A DNA stretch of 64,000 nt, taken from assembly GCF_000739455.1 (NCBI RefSeq), contig NZ_CP009211.1, positions 819,660 through 883,659 of the forward strand, given 5' to 3'. Made by a program: the position numbers and the translations under genes. The DNA is from Corynebacterium imitans (GTDB taxonomy: Bacteria > Actinomycetota > Actinomycetes > Mycobacteriales > Mycobacteriaceae). The notes beneath the pieces were generated by a model. It saw only the letters and a list, made by a program, of their open reading frames with translations. It made no database searches and was not told the origin of the DNA. Numbering within the stretch: position 1 is the first letter of the stretch; every line of letters starts with the position of its first letter. Positions 38,017 through 48,384 of the stretch are shown here, piece by piece.

Positions 38017-39570
38017 TTAATCCACCGTCTCCTTCAGCGGGTCCTCCACGATCGGGACGAGCAGCAGGAAAGCGAGCACCGCTAGCGGCACGATCATGAG
38101 GAAGACCGGGGTCAGCCCGTCGTTGTAGCTCGTCAACACAGCCTCTTTCACGGCGTCCGGGAGTTGGGAGACTTGGTGGGGAGTGAGGTTGCTCGAGGAG
38201 CCGTCGAAAAGCGGGCCGACGGCCTCCAACTGCTCAGGCGGCAGCTGGGCGAGTGCTCCAGGCATCCGCTCCGCCATGTTGTCGCGCATCTTGTGAATGA
38301 ACAAGGAACCGACCAGCGAGGCGCCAAGTGCGGAACCGAGCTGGCGGAAGAAGTTGTTTGTTGCAGTTGCGGTGCCGACCATGGAGACAGGGAAGGAGTT
38401 CTGCACGATGAGGACCAGCACCTGCATGACCAGGCCGAGGCCGAAACCGAAGACGAACATGTAGAGACCAAGCGTCGTGAGCGAGGTCTCCACGGTGAGG
38501 GTGGAAAACAGGAACATGCCCACCGCAGTGAGTGCCATGCCAACGAGCGGGTAGATCTTGTAGCGGCCCGTGCGCGAGATGATGAAGCCGACGGTCATGC
38601 CCGTGCCGAGCATGCCGAGCACCATCGGCAGCATCATCAGTCCGGCCTCCGTGGGCGTCATCTCGTGCACCATCTGCAGGTAGGTGGGCAGGTAGGCGAG
38701 CGCGCCGACCATCGCCATGCCCAGCACTGTGCCGGCAGCGGTGGTGAGCACCATGTTGCGGCTGGAAAACAGCTGCATTGGAATGAGCGGGTTCTTGGCG
38801 CGCAGCTCCACCAGGACGAAGACGATGCCACTAAGGACCGCAATTGCCGCGGTGGTGAGGATGGTGGGACTCGTCCACTCGTATTGGGTGCCGCCCCACG
38901 TGGTGGTGAGGATGAGGCTGGACGTGGAGATGATCATGAGCACCATGCCCAGCCAGTCCGCGTTGAGCGGGCCCGGCGTGCCGCGACGCAGCCGGAGGAC
39001 GGACGCGGACACCGTCATGGCAAGCAAACCGAGCGGGATATTCATCCAGAGACCCCAGCGCCAGCCGGGCCCGTCGGTGAACCAGCCGCCGAGGACCGGG
39101 CCGAGAACGGAGGACACGCCGAAGACTGCGCCCATGACGCCCATGTATTTACCGCGCTGGCGGGCGGGGACGACCTCGGCGATAATGGATTGCGAGTTGA
39201 CCATCATGCCGCCGGCGCCCAGCCCCTGGATAGCGCGCCCGATAATCAAAAGCGTCATCGTGTGGGCGAAACCACCAAGTGTAGAGCCAATGACGAACAA
39301 GCCGATCGAACCGATGTAGAGCCACTTGCGTCCGAGGCCGTCGCCGAACTTGCCGTTAATAGGCATGGCGATGGTCATGGTGATGAGGAAGACGGAGATG
39401 ACCCAGCTCATGTGGTCAACGCCGCCGAGCTCACCAACGATGGTGGGCAAGGCGGTGGAGAAGATCATCTGACCGAGCGAGCTCATCAGCATGGTGAGCA
39501 GCAGCGCCGCGAAGATCAGTCCGACGTGCTGCTTTGCGCCCCCTTGGGGTCTTACGCTGTTGTGTTCCAT
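38017..39570 (-). CDS. DHA2-family MFS multidrug exporter
   Basis: 517 residues with about fourteen hydrophobic segments. The segments FSTALPTIVGELGG, NGKFGDGLGRKWLY (motif A) and GRAIQGLGAGGMMVNSQSI (motif B) are typical of EmrB/QacA-type exporters. GPVLGGWFTDGPGWRWGLWMNIPLG is motif C. The start overlaps the end of the upstream TetR gene by 19 bases, so the exporter is probably cotranscribed with, and controlled by, that regulator. Confidence 0.9.
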   Translation of the reverse strand: MEHNSVRPQGGAKQHVGLIFAALLLTMLMSSLGQMIFSTALPTIVGELGGVDHMSWVISVFLITMTIAMPINGKFGDGLGRKWLYIGSIGLFVIGSTLGGFAHTMTLLIIGRAIQGLGAGGMMVNSQSIIAEVVPARQRGKYMGVMGAVFGVSSVLGPVLGGWFTDGPGWRWGLWMNIPLGLLAMTVSASVLRLRRGTPGPLNADWLGMVLMIISTSSLILTTTWGGTQYEWTSPTILTTAAIAVLSGIVFVLVELRAKNPLIPMQLFSSRNMVLTTAAGTVLGMAMVGALAYLPTYLQMVHEMTPTEAGLMMLPMVLGMLGTGMTVGFIISRTGRYKIYPLVGMALTAVGMFLFSTLTVETSLTTLGLYMFVFGFGLGLVMQVLVLIVQNSFPVSMVGTATATNNFFRQLGSALGASLVGSLFIHKMRDNMAERMPGALAQLPPEQLEAVGPLFDGSSSNLTPHQVSQLPDAVKEAVLTSYNDGLTPVFLMIVPLAVLAFLLLVPIVEDPLKETVD

Positions 39571-40151
39571 TCGAGCTCCTTTGCAAATGTGGTGAACGTG
39601 GCACCTGCGCGAAGCAGGTGCGAGATGGTGGTGCCTTCCTTGGGTTGGGGGAGGTGGAGATAGCGGGAGATAGAGCAGAAGACCACTTCCACGATGGAGT
39701 GGATCTCCTCTTCGACGGGGCCTTCAAGCTTTCTGTCCTGTGGGAATTTGGCAAAGTGCTTCTCGACGGCTCGCCACACCGCCCGTAGCGCCTCCCGCCT
39801 TCGAATCAGCGCGGCGCTTTCGAGTTCCAGGTTTGCCTGGATGAGCGCGCGCTGGCGGGCGAAGGTGGCCCGGTCGGGGGCTGCGGGGTCCTCCTCGAAT
39901 GCGGTGAGGATGAGCTGGGGCAGGTTGTCCGACTGGGTGTTGATTATCGCGTCGAGCCCGGCTTCGGTCAGGCGGAGGGGGAACACCCCGAAGACGGCGT
40001 GGTCCTTAGAGTCCATGTAGTTAAAAAAGGTACGTCGGGAGATGTCGGCAGCGTTGCAGATGTCTTCGACGGTGGTGTTGTCGAGTCCACGTGCTTCGAC
40101 GAGGTCCATTGCGGCCTCGTGAATCCTTTGCCTGGTGCGCTGCCGCTTCAC
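39552..40151 (-). CDS. TetR-family repressor of the adjacent MFS exporter
   Basis: 199 residues from the GTG at 40151 (VKRQRTRQRIHEAAMDLVEARG). The helix-turn-helix is TVEDICNAADISRRTFFNYMDSKDHAVF. An in-frame ATG at 40223 is rejected because the 24 extra codons would cover a promoter and a 13-bp inverted-repeat operator at 40181-40214. The gene overlaps the exporter start by 19 bases. It most likely represses itself and the exporter and responds to an exported compound. Confidence 0.85.
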   Translation of the reverse strand: MKRQRTRQRIHEAAMDLVEARGLDNTTVEDICNAADISRRTFFNYMDSKDHAVFGVFPLRLTEAGLDAIINTQSDNLPQLILTAFEEDPAAPDRATFARQRALIQANLELESAALIRRREALRAVWRAVEKHFAKFPQDRKLEGPVEEEIHSIVEVVFCSISRYLHLPQPKEGTTISHLLRAGATFTTFAKELEWNTTA

Positions 40152-40180
40152 TTCCCGCGTGCCTGCGGAACAGTGATCAT

Positions 40181-40214
40181 TTTGCACAGGGTGCAATATT
40201 ACACCCAGTGCAAA
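40181..40214 (-). promoter_or_regulatory. Inverted-repeat operator overlapping the TetR-MFS promoter
   Basis: TTTGCACAGGGTG (40181-40193) and CACCCAGTGCAAA (40202-40214) form a 13-bp inverted repeat with one mismatch and an 8-base centre. On the minus strand the centre provides a TAATAT -10 box, with TTGCCA 16 bases upstream as -35. A repressor bound here would block RNA polymerase directly. Confidence 0.85.
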
Positions 40215-40232
40215 GTTTGGCAACTTGCCCGT

Positions 40233-40770
40233 TTATGTCTGATTTGTGTCCGGAAGACCGCGGGAAAGGACGCCGCCGGCGACGGCTTCCTCGCCTTCAA
40301 CATAGGTGAGCTCGACCAGACCGGGTTCGGGCGACGCAACTTCCCAGTGGGCGTCGACAGTGTCGTCGGCCCCGGTGGTCGAGGAGCAGCGTGTGGTGAG
40401 GGGCACGTTGCGCAAGGAGTCGTCGATAAGCGCGGTGCATCCCGAGCGGGGGGTAGACCACCATTGCTGTGCCCTCGCCAAAGGTGGCAACAACGGGCCA
40501 TGCCGCCTTCTGCGGCCGACGCGCGTCATCGCGCAGGTTATTGAACGTGCCGGAATACGTGCCGGCGGGGGCGATGTCTGCGGCAGGGGATAAGGGCTGT
40601 GCAGTCACGGTCACTGTCGCCGGTGGGGTATCCGCGCCCGGTTGGCTTGACCAGTACGCGCCTGCGAGCGCGACCCCGATCAGCGCGAGCGCAAGGGCGA
40701 AGATGCCGCCGACCACCCAGGGCTTGTTCGAGCCGCCGGCGTGGCGGAGCTCGGAAAAGGAATCAGGCAT
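40233..40770 (-). pseudogene. Frameshifted membrane-anchored hypothetical protein
   Basis: The first frame (from ATG 40770) gives a sensible N-terminus: MPDSFSELRHAGG, one transmembrane helix (residues ~18-40), a Pro/Thr linker and a ~60-residue domain to VVYPP. The sensible continuation (GCTALIDDSLRNVPL...LVELTYVEGEEAVAGGV) is in the next frame and ends at 40233. The shift falls in a run of six C (plus strand G6 at 40448-40453); five C would restore one ORF. It may be a true mutation, slippage-based variation or a sequencing error. The original protein would be about 178 residues, an extracytoplasmic domain of unknown family. Confidence 0.72.
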
Positions 40771-40772
40771 AG

Positions 40773-40810
40773 AAAAAGTCCCCAGCTTTCAAGAATTGAT
40801 GCTGGGGACT
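40773..40810 (-). terminator. Intrinsic terminator of fumC
   Basis: AGTCCCCAGC and GCTGGGGACT form a perfect 10-bp stem. On the minus strand it is followed by TTTTTC and lies 12 bases after the fumC stop codon. Confidence 0.92.
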
Positions 40811-40822
40811 TATCCTAGCGGC

Positions 40823-42223
40823 TTAGTTGCGGTCGGTGTTTGCCATCGACAGCACGTCGAGGCGCTTGTCCAGCTCCTCCTCGGTGAGCTTCTCGCCGTC
40901 CACGAAGCCCAAATCGATCACGGCCTGGCGAATGGTGATGCCCTCCTTGATGGCGTGCTTTGCCACCTTCGCTGCGTTCTCGTAGCCGATCGCGGAGTTC
41001 AGCGGGGTCACGATCGACGGGGAGGACTCGGCGAGCTCGCGCATGTGCTCGACGTTGGGCTCGATGCCGTCGACAAGCTTGGTGGCGAACTGGCGAGCGG
41101 TGTTTGCCAGCAGGCGGGAGGACTCGAGCACGTTGCGCGCCATCATCGGGATGAACACGTTGAGCTCGAACTGGCCCTGGGTCCCGCCGAAGGCGACTGC
41201 CGCGTCATTGCCGATGACCTGCGCGGAGACCTGCGTCGCGGTCTCGCACAGCACCGGGTTGACCTTGCCCGGCATGATGGAGGAGCCCGGCTGCAGATCC
41301 GGCAGGTGGATCTCGGCGAAGCCGGCGAGTGGGCCGGAGCCCATCAGACGGATGTCGTTGGAGATCTTGTAGAGGGAGACTGCCACGGAACGCATCGCGC
41401 CGGAGAACTCGACGAGGGCATCGCGGTTGGCCTGCGCCTCGAAGTGGTTCTTGGCCTCGGACAGCGCATCGACGCCGGTGAGCTTCACCAGCTCCTCGGT
41501 GACCTTGGCACCGAACTCGGCCGGGGTGTTGATACCGGTGCCGACGGCCGTGCCGCCGATGGCCAGCTCGCCCAGGCGACCAACGGTGGCCTGCACGCGC
41601 TCGATGCCCAGCTCGATCTGGCGGGCGTAGCCGGAGAACTCCTGGCCCAGGGTGACCGGGGTGGCGTCCATCAGGTGGGTGCGGCCGGACTTGACCACCT
41701 CGTGCCACTCATCAGCCTTGGCAGCCAGGGACTTCTGCAGTACCTCCAGGCCCGGGATGAGGTCCTGGACTGCAGCCTCGGTCGCGGCGACGTGGGTGGC
41801 GGTGGGGAAGGTGTCGTTGGAGGACTGGCCCATGTTCACGTCGTCGTTCGGGTGAACCTCAACGCCGTTTGCCTTCGCGATGGAGGCGATGACCTCGTTG
41901 GTGTTCATGTTGGACGAGGTGCCGGAACCGGTCTGGAAAACGTCGATGGGGAACTGGTCGTTGTGCTTGCCGTCGGCGATCTCCTGCGCGGCTGCGATAA
42001 TCGCATCTGCCTTCTCGGCATCCAGCTTGCCCAGGTCCTTGTTCACCTGCGCACACGCCGCCTTGAGTAGGCCGAGTGCGCGGATCTGCTGGTCCTCCAG
42101 GCCGCGGCCGGAGATGGGGAAGTTCTCAACAGCGCGCTGGGTCTGCGCGCGCCACAGTGCGTCAACCGGCACCTTGACTTCGCCCATCGTGTCGTGCTCG
42201 ATGCGGTACTGCTGTTCAGCCAT
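40823..42223 (-). CDS. fumC: Class II fumarate hydratase
   Basis: Iron-independent TCA-cycle enzyme converting fumarate and malate. The 466 residues include [31 protein letters not shown] and the superfamily signature [11 protein letters not shown] near residue 317. The length matches FumC. It lies 62 bases downstream of glpX, the usual corynebacterial order, and is followed by a strong terminator. Confidence 0.97.
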   Translation of the reverse strand: MAEQQYRIEHDTMGEVKVPVDALWRAQTQRAVENFPISGRGLEDQQIRALGLLKAACAQVNKDLGKLDAEKADAIIAAAQEIADGKHNDQFPIDVFQTGSGTSSNMNTNEVIASIAKANGVEVHPNDDVNMGQSSNDTFPTATHVAATEAAVQDLIPGLEVLQKSLAAKADEWHEVVKSGRTHLMDATPVTLGQEFSGYARQIELGIERVQATVGRLGELAIGGTAVGTGINTPAEFGAKVTEELVKLTGVDALSEAKNHFEAQANRDALVEFSGAMRSVAVSLYKISNDIRLMGSGPLAGFAEIHLPDLQPGSSIMPGKVNPVLCETATQVSAQVIGNDAAVAFGGTQGQFELNVFIPMMARNVLESSRLLANTARQFATKLVDGIEPNVEHMRELAESSPSIVTPLNSAIGYENAAKVAKHAIKEGITIRQAVIDLGFVDGEKLTEEELDKRLDVLSMANTDRN

Positions 42224-42285
42224 ATCTAACTTCCTTTACATGGTTGCGTAGTCGGTCACAAATATTATGCCTGTTTTGGCGCGGT

Positions 42286-43305
42286 CTAGTCGGAGGTTGG
42301 GTCCGAGTAGTCCACCACCGAGTACTCCTGCAGCTTGGCCAGCTTGTGCTGGGACTCCACGAAGCGCACGGTGCCGGACTTCGAGCGCATGACCAGCGAG
42401 CGGGTGGTCGCGCCGTTCTTGCGGTAGGACACGCCGCGGACCATGTCGCCGTTGGTCACGCCGGTGGCGGCGAAGTAGCAGTTGTCGGAGGCAACCAGCT
42501 CGTCGATGGTCAGCACGTGGTCCAGATCGTGGCCCGCGGCGAGCACCTTTTCGCGCTCTTCCTCGGACTGCGGGGCGAGCATGCCCTGGATGTCGCCGCC
42601 CAGGCACTTCAGGGCGCAGGCGGTGATGACACCCTCAGGGGTGCCGCCGATGCCCATCGCCATGTCGATGGAGTTGGTGTCCTGTGCGGCGGCGATGGCA
42701 CCTGCCACGTCGCCGTCCATGATGAAGCGCACCTTAGCGCCGGCTTCACGGATCTCGGTGACCAGCTTCTCGTGGCGCGGGCGGTCCAGCACGACGACGG
42801 TGACCTCGTCGGGGCGCACGCCCTTCGCCTTAGCGACCGCGTGGACGTTGTACTCAACGGACTTCGTGATATCGATGTGACCGGCAGCCTCGGGGCCGAC
42901 GGCGATCTTGTTCATGTAGAACGCGTCTTTCGGGTTGTACATCGAACCGCGGTCGGCCGCGGCGATGACGGAAATCGCGTTCGGGCGCCCCTCGGCCATC
43001 AGGCGGGTGCCGTCCACCGGGTCGACGGCCAGGTCCACGCGCGCGCCCTCGCCGTTGCCCACGTTTTCGCCGTTGAACAGCATCGGGGCTTCGTCCTTCT
43101 CGCCCTCGCCGATGACGATCACGCCGTCCATGTTGACGGAGTTGATCATCTTGCGCATCGCATCGACGGCCGCGCCGTCGCCCTCGTTCTTCTTGCCGCG
43201 ACCAACCCAGCGGCCCGAGGCCAGCGCTGCGGCCTCTGTGACGCGAACAAGTTCCATCGCCAGATTGCGATCGGGGAAGTACTCTTCAGACTTCGACTCA
43301 GTCAT
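42286..43305 (-). CDS. glpX: Class II fructose-1,6-bisphosphatase
   Basis: Gluconeogenic phosphatase. The 339-residue protein has [15 protein letters not shown], the metal-binding [16 protein letters not shown] and [20 protein letters not shown]. It is the essential FBPase in corynebacteria and mycobacteria. ATG 43305 follows GGAGG; the upstream in-frame ATGs lack such a site. A DUF4245 gene diverges from it over 211 bp. Confidence 0.96.
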   Translation of the reverse strand: MTESKSEEYFPDRNLAMELVRVTEAAALASGRWVGRGKKNEGDGAAVDAMRKMINSVNMDGVIVIGEGEKDEAPMLFNGENVGNGEGARVDLAVDPVDGTRLMAEGRPNAISVIAAADRGSMYNPKDAFYMNKIAVGPEAAGHIDITKSVEYNVHAVAKAKGVRPDEVTVVVLDRPRHEKLVTEIREAGAKVRFIMDGDVAGAIAAAQDTNSIDMAMGIGGTPEGVITACALKCLGGDIQGMLAPQSEEEREKVLAAGHDLDHVLTIDELVASDNCYFAATGVTNGDMVRGVSYRKNGATTRSLVMRSKSGTVRFVESQHKLAKLQEYSVVDYSDPTSD

Positions 43306-43516
43306 CGAAATGTTGCCTCCTGCGGCTAAAAAAATCATGCATCGGTCGCGGCGGGGGTGTACGGGCACCACACCGCCCGGTTCCATTCTCGCACTTTCAC
43401 GCCCGATTCAGTCGCGGATGCCCACCATTTTGGGGGAAGAGTGAGCCCAGCTGCGGGAACGTCCAAGGAGTGCGACAAATTCGGGGGTGGACGCGCGGGC
43501 GTGTCATACTGGCCGG

Positions 43517-44086
43517 GTGACACCTAACACGAAGATCTTCGAGGACGGCCGCAACATCGCACTCAACATGGTGCTGATTGTGGTCATCATGCTCGTTGCA
43601 GTCGGCGCGACCGGGCTGTGCACCTTCAACCCGGGCAAACCCGAGCAGGGGCCGGTGCAAGAGGTCGACGCGGCGACGTTTCTGGACTTAGAGGCCCGCG
43701 CCGTCGACTTTCCCGTGGTCTACCCGCAGGCACCGGAGGGCTGGGTGACCAACTCGGCGCGCCGCTCGATGATCGCGCAAGCGCCCGCCCCGGTCGTGGG
43801 GTGGGTCACCGCCGATGGCGGTTTCTTGCAGCTCACGCAGACTGGGGCCCCGCTTGCCGACGCCGTGCAGCAGGCAGACAGCCGCCCCCGCGAACTTACC
43901 CGTACCGAAACGGTCGACGGCACCGAGGCCCAGGTCTACACCTCGGACGCCGCGGACGTGCGCGATCTGTGGGCGCTCGATGCCGGGGATGCGCGCTTTT
44001 TGGTCACCGGCGCGGGCACCGATGAGGAGTTCCGGGCGCTGATCGCCGCGGCGCTGGCGGCTGCGCCGATTACTCCTCAGGATTAA
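43517..44086 (+). CDS. DUF4245 membrane-anchored protein
   Basis: 189 residues from GTG 43517 ([13 protein letters not shown]). One transmembrane helix (residues ~12-35) is followed by an extracytoplasmic domain with the [19 protein letters not shown] segment typical of the actinobacterial DUF4245 family, found between glpX and xseB. Function is unknown. Its 3' end overlaps xseB by 17 bases. Confidence 0.85.
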   Translation: MTPNTKIFEDGRNIALNMVLIVVIMLVAVGATGLCTFNPGKPEQGPVQEVDAATFLDLEARAVDFPVVYPQAPEGWVTNSARRSMIAQAPAPVVGWVTADGGFLQLTQTGAPLADAVQQADSRPRELTRTETVDGTEAQVYTSDAADVRDLWALDAGDARFLVTGAGTDEEFRALIAAALAAAPITPQD

Positions 44087-44330
44087 CGCTGCGGGTTTCG
44101 ATGGCGGCCTCGACGCGCTGCGACGCCCCGTCGAGAAGCACTTCGCACCGCTTGGCCAAGGCCTCTCCGCGCTCCCAATACTTCAGCGACTCGTCGAGGC
44201 TCATCTGCCCGAGCTCGAGGATCTTGACTGTTTCGATGAGCTCGTCGCGCGCCTGCTCGTAGCTTAATTCCTGCGGGTCCGGGAAGGCGTTCTCGCCGGC
44301 CTCGCCCGCGCCGAAAGTGTTTTCTGCCAT
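44070..44330 (-). CDS. xseB: Exodeoxyribonuclease VII small subunit
   Basis: 86 residues. [42 protein letters not shown] is the whole family signature (two helices). It partners with XseA to degrade single-stranded DNA. ATG 44330 lies 13 bases after the xseA stop, so the two subunits are made from one mRNA. Confidence 0.93.
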   Translation of the reverse strand: MAENTFGAGEAGENAFPDPQELSYEQARDELIETVKILELGQMSLDESLKYWERGEALAKRCEVLLDGASQRVEAAIETRSVNPEE

Positions 44331-44343
44331 GGTGTGCTCCTTA

Positions 44344-45597
44344 TTAATCTGCTGGTTGAGTGGCCATTGCGGCCGCGGTGATGGACCCGTCGCCGACGCG
44401 GATGCGCAGCTGCGAGCCGGGTGGGGATTGCTCGATGCTGGTGACCACCTCGGGCCCGCTGCCGTCGCGAGGCAAAACCTGCACGACCGCGTAGCCGCGG
44501 GCAAGCGTTGCCGACGGCCCCAGCGCTGCGACCTGGGCGCGCAGCGAGGCGACTGCCGCCTGCTCTTTCTGCAGGAGGTAGGTCACGTCGCGGCGGATCA
44601 GGCCGCGGGCCCGGTCGACCTCCTCGCGGCGGCGCGTGATGTTAGAGAGCGGGTCGGCCAGTACCGGGCGGGAACGCACCGAGGCCAGCCCGTTGCGCTC
44701 GCGCTGCACCCAGCCGCGGAGTGCTGCGACCATGCGCTCGCGCGCCTCGGTGACCAGCGCGCGCTCCTGCGCGACGTCGGGAACCACGCGCTTCGCCGCA
44801 TCCGTGGGGGTCGCGGCGCGCACGTCGGCGACGTTATCGAGCACCGGGCTGTCCGGCTCGTGCCCGATCGCGGAGACGACCGGGGTAGTGGCTGCCGCCA
44901 CCGCGCGCTGGAGGGCCTCCTCCGAAAAGGGCAGCAGGTCCTCGACCGAGCCGCCGCCGCGGGCGATGATGATCACGTCCACCTCCGGGTCGCGATCGAG
45001 CTGCTCGAGCGCCTTGACCACTGCGGGCACGGCGAGTGCGCCCTGGACCGGGGTGTTGATGATGGAAAACTGCACCGCCGGCCAGCGGCTCTGCGCGACC
45101 GAGAGCACGTCGCGCTCCGCGGCCGAAGCCTTGCCGGTGATCAGCCCGATCTTTTGGGGCAGGTAGGGCAGGGGCTTCTTGCGCGCCGGGTCGAACAGCC
45201 CCTCGGCGGCGAGCTGCTTGCGTAAGCGCTCGATACGCGCAAGCAGCTCGCCCTCGCCCACGTGCCGGATGTCGGTCACCCACATGGAGAAGGTGCCACG
45301 CCCGGCGTAGAAGGCCGGCTTGCCGCGCACGACGACGCGGTCGCCCTCCTTAAGCGGGGTGGGCATACCTTGCAGCAGGGCGCTGTTGACCGTCAGCTGC
45401 ACGCTGACCTGCTCCTGGGTATCCCGCAGGGTGAGGTAGGACAGTTTCCAGGTCGGCTTGGCGTTGATCTGCGCGAGTTGGCCCTCCACCCAGAGCCACC
45501 CGAGCTTTTCGATCCACCCCTTGACCGTCGTGTTGAGTTTGGATACGGACCAGGGTGCTTCCGCAGTGGATGCGGGCCTGCCGCTTTCCGACGTCAC
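44344..45597 (-). CDS. xseA: Exodeoxyribonuclease VII large subunit
   Basis: 417 residues. An N-terminal OB fold ([26 protein letters not shown]) precedes the catalytic region with [30 protein letters not shown] and [14 protein letters not shown] long helical C-terminal part follows. GTG 45597, seven bases after AAAGGAG, is the best start. It is divergent from ispH. Confidence 0.94.
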   Translation of the reverse strand: MTSESGRPASTAEAPWSVSKLNTTVKGWIEKLGWLWVEGQLAQINAKPTWKLSYLTLRDTQEQVSVQLTVNSALLQGMPTPLKEGDRVVVRGKPAFYAGRGTFSMWVTDIRHVGEGELLARIERLRKQLAAEGLFDPARKKPLPYLPQKIGLITGKASAAERDVLSVAQSRWPAVQFSIINTPVQGALAVPAVVKALEQLDRDPEVDVIIIARGGGSVEDLLPFSEEALQRAVAAATTPVVSAIGHEPDSPVLDNVADVRAATPTDAAKRVVPDVAQERALVTEARERMVAALRGWVQRERNGLASVRSRPVLADPLSNITRRREEVDRARGLIRRDVTYLLQKEQAAVASLRAQVAALGPSATLARGYAVVQVLPRDGSGPEVVTSIEQSPPGSQLRIRVGDGSITAAAMATQPAD

Positions 45598-45718
45598 ATT
45601 GTCTCCTTTCTTTAGCCCAGAGGCTGTCACACAAGCTCCCGAAGGCTACTGCCGAACTTACACAGCGTGTGTGCTCGCTGCCTATTCTTTTAGACGTATT
45701 TTGGGTACTGTCGGTTCC

Positions 45719-46684
45719 ATGACTGATCAGGGTAAAAATGTTCTTCTCGCTGCGCCCCGCGGCTACTGCGCTGGGGTGGACCGCGCAGTGGTGACCGTGG
45801 AAAAGGCGTTGGAAAAGTACGGCGCGCCCATATACGTGCGCAAAGAGATTGTGCACAACAAGTACGTGGTGGAAACGCTCCAAGAGCGGGGCGTGATCTT
45901 TGTTGAGGAAACCGACGAGGTGCCGGAAGGCGCGCACCTTGTGTTCTCCGCACACGGCATTTCCCCGGCGGTGCGCGAATCCGCGAAGGCGCGCAACCTG
46001 CTTACTCTGGACGCATCCTGCCCGCTGGTGACGAAGGTGCACAACGAGGCGAAGCGTTTCGCCCGTGACGGCTACCAGATCCTGCTCGTCGGCCACGAGG
46101 GCCACGAAGAGGTCGAGGGTACCGCGGGGGAGGCACCTGAGGTGACTCACCTGGTTGACGGGGTCGAGGGCGTAGATGCCCTGCCTGAGTCGCTGCAGGA
46201 CGAGAAGCTGGTCTGGTTGTCGCAGACCACGCTGTCGGTGGACGAGACGCTGGAGATTGTGTCCAAGCTCAAGGAGCGCTTCCCACACCTGCAGGATCCG
46301 CCGAGTGATGATATTTGCTACGCCACCCAGAACCGCCAAGCTGCGGTGAAGAAGATCGCGGGCAAGTCGGACCTGGTGATCGTGGTGGGTTCGCAGAACT
46401 CCTCGAACTCGAAGCGTCTGGTCGAGGTTGCGCTCGAGGCGGGCGCGAAAGAGTCGTACTTGGTGGACTACGCTTCGCAGATCGATGAGGCGTGGCTGGA
46501 AAACGCCACGACGATTGGCGTGACCTCGGGCGCGTCGGTGCCGGAGATCCTGGTTACCGAGGTCGTGAAGTTCCTCGACGAGCGCGGCTACTCGGACGTG
46601 GAGGAGGTCACCACCACGGTGGAGACGATTACTTTCGCGCTGCCGCGTGACCTGCGCGCCCCGCGCGCGAAGGCGACGAGCTAG
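45719..46684 (+). CDS. ispH: 4-hydroxy-3-methylbut-2-enyl diphosphate reductase
   Basis: Last step of the MEP isoprenoid pathway, making IPP and DMAPP with a [4Fe-4S] cluster. The 321-residue protein has the three conserved cluster cysteines at Cys17 (PRGYCAGV), Cys101 (DASCPLV) and Cys200 ([11 protein letters not shown]). The start is ATG 45719, since the longer open frame reads antisense through xseA. No clear ribosome-binding site precedes the ATG. Its 3' end overlaps the DUF6542 gene by 4 bases. Confidence 0.95.
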   Translation: MTDQGKNVLLAAPRGYCAGVDRAVVTVEKALEKYGAPIYVRKEIVHNKYVVETLQERGVIFVEETDEVPEGAHLVFSAHGISPAVRESAKARNLLTLDASCPLVTKVHNEAKRFARDGYQILLVGHEGHEEVEGTAGEAPEVTHLVDGVEGVDALPESLQDEKLVWLSQTTLSVDETLEIVSKLKERFPHLQDPPSDDICYATQNRQAAVKKIAGKSDLVIVVGSQNSSNSKRLVEVALEAGAKESYLVDYASQIDEAWLENATTIGVTSGASVPEILVTEVVKFLDERGYSDVEEVTTTVETITFALPRDLRAPRAKATS

Positions 46685-47301
46685 TCGTACAGGTTGTCGC
46701 GCAGCCCGCCGCGGTTGCGCGTGGAGCGCTCGCGCTCCTCTTTCGCCCGGTTGAGCAGCTCCTGCACGGAAACGCTGGAGGTGCGCTCCCGGGCCCTTCT
46801 GCTTTGCGACGCGGCGCGGCGGTTACTCTCCGCCACCTGGTGCCGCTCGAAAGTCTCGGTGCGGGTCCGTGCCCGGTTTTGCCGCTCGACGAGTTTGTAG
46901 CGGGCGACCGCAATGATTACCGCGCCCACCGTGACGGTGAAGAGCACGGGGAAAACCTCGGTGATGGGGTAGAACACGGCCAAAAGCGCCGCCTTGGAAG
47001 ACACCCCGCCGACGGCGATTTCGCTGCGGGAGATGACGTAGCCGGTGGCCAGCACCGTGAGGAAGAGCAGGATGGGGGCGCTGGCGACGGTGAGGAAGAG
47101 ACCCTTCGGGTTGACCAGGGTGGTCACCACCAGGGTGGCGATGATGAAACAGGTGAGAAGCGGCCAGCCAATCACGCCGGAATAGATGCTCAGCAGCGCG
47201 CCGGTGAACAGCGCGGCGAACAGGATGCCAATGGCAGAACCTGTCGGCAGGCCTTGGAAGGCGGCTGACGGGGCGTTGGTATTCCGGATCACGTGAGACA
47301 C
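46681..47301 (-). CDS. DUF6542 domain membrane protein
   Basis: 206 residues. About four transmembrane helices in the first ~135 residues are followed by a basic coiled cytoplasmic tail ([17 protein letters not shown]...[30 protein letters not shown]). Gene position between rmuC and ispH and the [17 protein letters not shown] start fit the actinobacterial DUF6542 family. It lies 11 bases downstream of rmuC. Function is unknown. Confidence 0.78.
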   Translation of the reverse strand: MSHVIRNTNAPSAAFQGLPTGSAIGILFAALFTGALLSIYSGVIGWPLLTCFIIATLVVTTLVNPKGLFLTVASAPILLFLTVLATGYVISRSEIAVGGVSSKAALLAVFYPITEVFPVLFTVTVGAVIIAVARYKLVERQNRARTRTETFERHQVAESNRRAASQSRRARERTSSVSVQELLNRAKEERERSTRNRGGLRDNLYD

Positions 47302-47312
47302 GTCGAGACAGT

Positions 47313-48353
47313 TTACCCGGCGCTATGGCGGGGGCGCGAGGTGGCAGGTGTCAGCGGGGCCGCGGCGTGGCGCCCGGTGGGCACCTCCATGTCCTCCAGC
47401 TTGCGCGCCGTGACCATCACCCGGGAATCCATGGAGGCGAGCGTGGCGTTATACGCCTCGACCGCCTTGTCCAGGGATGCGCCGACCTTGTTGTAGTGCT
47501 CGCCCATTACGCGCAGGCGGGCGTGGAGTTCGGCACCGAGGCGCTGGACCTCCTTTGCCTTCTCGTTGAGCGAGTCTTGACGCCACCCGAGCGCGACGGT
47601 GCGCAGCAGCGCGAACAGGGTGGTGGGGGTGGCGATGACGACGTCGCGGGACAGGGCGTAGTCCAAAAGTTCGGGGTCGAGGGCAAGACCTGCGTCTAGG
47701 AAGGGGTCGGCGGGCACGAACATCACCACGAACTCCGGGGTGGGCTGGAATGCCGCGATGTAGGACTTGGACGACAGCGTCTCCACGTGCCGGCGCAGCA
47801 GGTGCGCGTGCCTGCGCATGTACGCCTGCTTTTCCTCGGGGTCTTCCGTGTTGAGCGCGTCCAGGTAGGAGGAAAAGGGCACCTTGGCATCCACGACGAT
47901 GTTGCGCCCCTCCGACAGCCGGATGACCATGTCGGGGCGCACGGCGGGCAGATCGCCGGTGCGCATGTGCGCCTGAACGTCGAAGTCCACGTGTTCGACC
48001 ATGCCGCCGAGCTCGACAACGCGCTGGAGCTGGATCTCGCCCCAGCGGCCGCGAACCTGCGGGCTGCGCAGCGCGCCTAGAAGCTGGTCGGTGCGATCCC
48101 CGAGGCGCGCGGAGGTGCGCCCAATGGCCTGAACCTGGCTGGCGAGCGCGTTGCGGGCGACCGCCTGCTCCTTGTCGAGATCGTCGAGCTGGTCCTGCAA
48201 TTGCGTGAGCGCGCGAGCGACGGGAGCGAGGTCGGTGGGCGGCGCCGGTGCCGGGGTGTTGCGTTTCAGCCAGCTCATGCCGGTGAAAAGGCCCGCGATG
48301 AAACCGATGAGGAGGCCGGTGAGCAGGGTAAGGAATGCGGTTGCGGAAGACAT
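47313..48353 (-). CDS. rmuC: DNA recombination protein RmuC homologue
   Basis: 346 residues. An N-terminal membrane anchor (residues ~3-25) and a coiled coil (~40-90) lead to the RmuC domain with RGRWGEIQLQRVVELGGM, NIVVDAKVPFSSYLDAL and FVPADPFLDAGLALDPELLDYA. RmuC limits inversions in Escherichia coli and has a predicted PD-(D/E)xK-type nuclease core. It lies 31 bases downstream of the AI-2E transporter gene. Confidence 0.92.
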   Translation of the reverse strand: MSSATAFLTLLTGLLIGFIAGLFTGMSWLKRNTPAPAPPTDLAPVARALTQLQDQLDDLDKEQAVARNALASQVQAIGRTSARLGDRTDQLLGALRSPQVRGRWGEIQLQRVVELGGMVEHVDFDVQAHMRTGDLPAVRPDMVIRLSEGRNIVVDAKVPFSSYLDALNTEDPEEKQAYMRRHAHLLRRHVETLSSKSYIAAFQPTPEFVVMFVPADPFLDAGLALDPELLDYALSRDVVIATPTTLFALLRTVALGWRQDSLNEKAKEVQRLGAELHARLRVMGEHYNKVGASLDKAVEAYNATLASMDSRVMVTARKLEDMEVPTGRHAAAPLTPATSRPRHSAG

Positions 48354-48384
48354 GTCGCCGAGTTAAGCACACCCGGCGAACACG

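Noticed and set aside
39552..40223. Longer TetR protein starting at ATG 40223
   Set aside because: The added codons would include the promoter and the 13-bp inverted-repeat operator; the family-like start is at GTG 40151.
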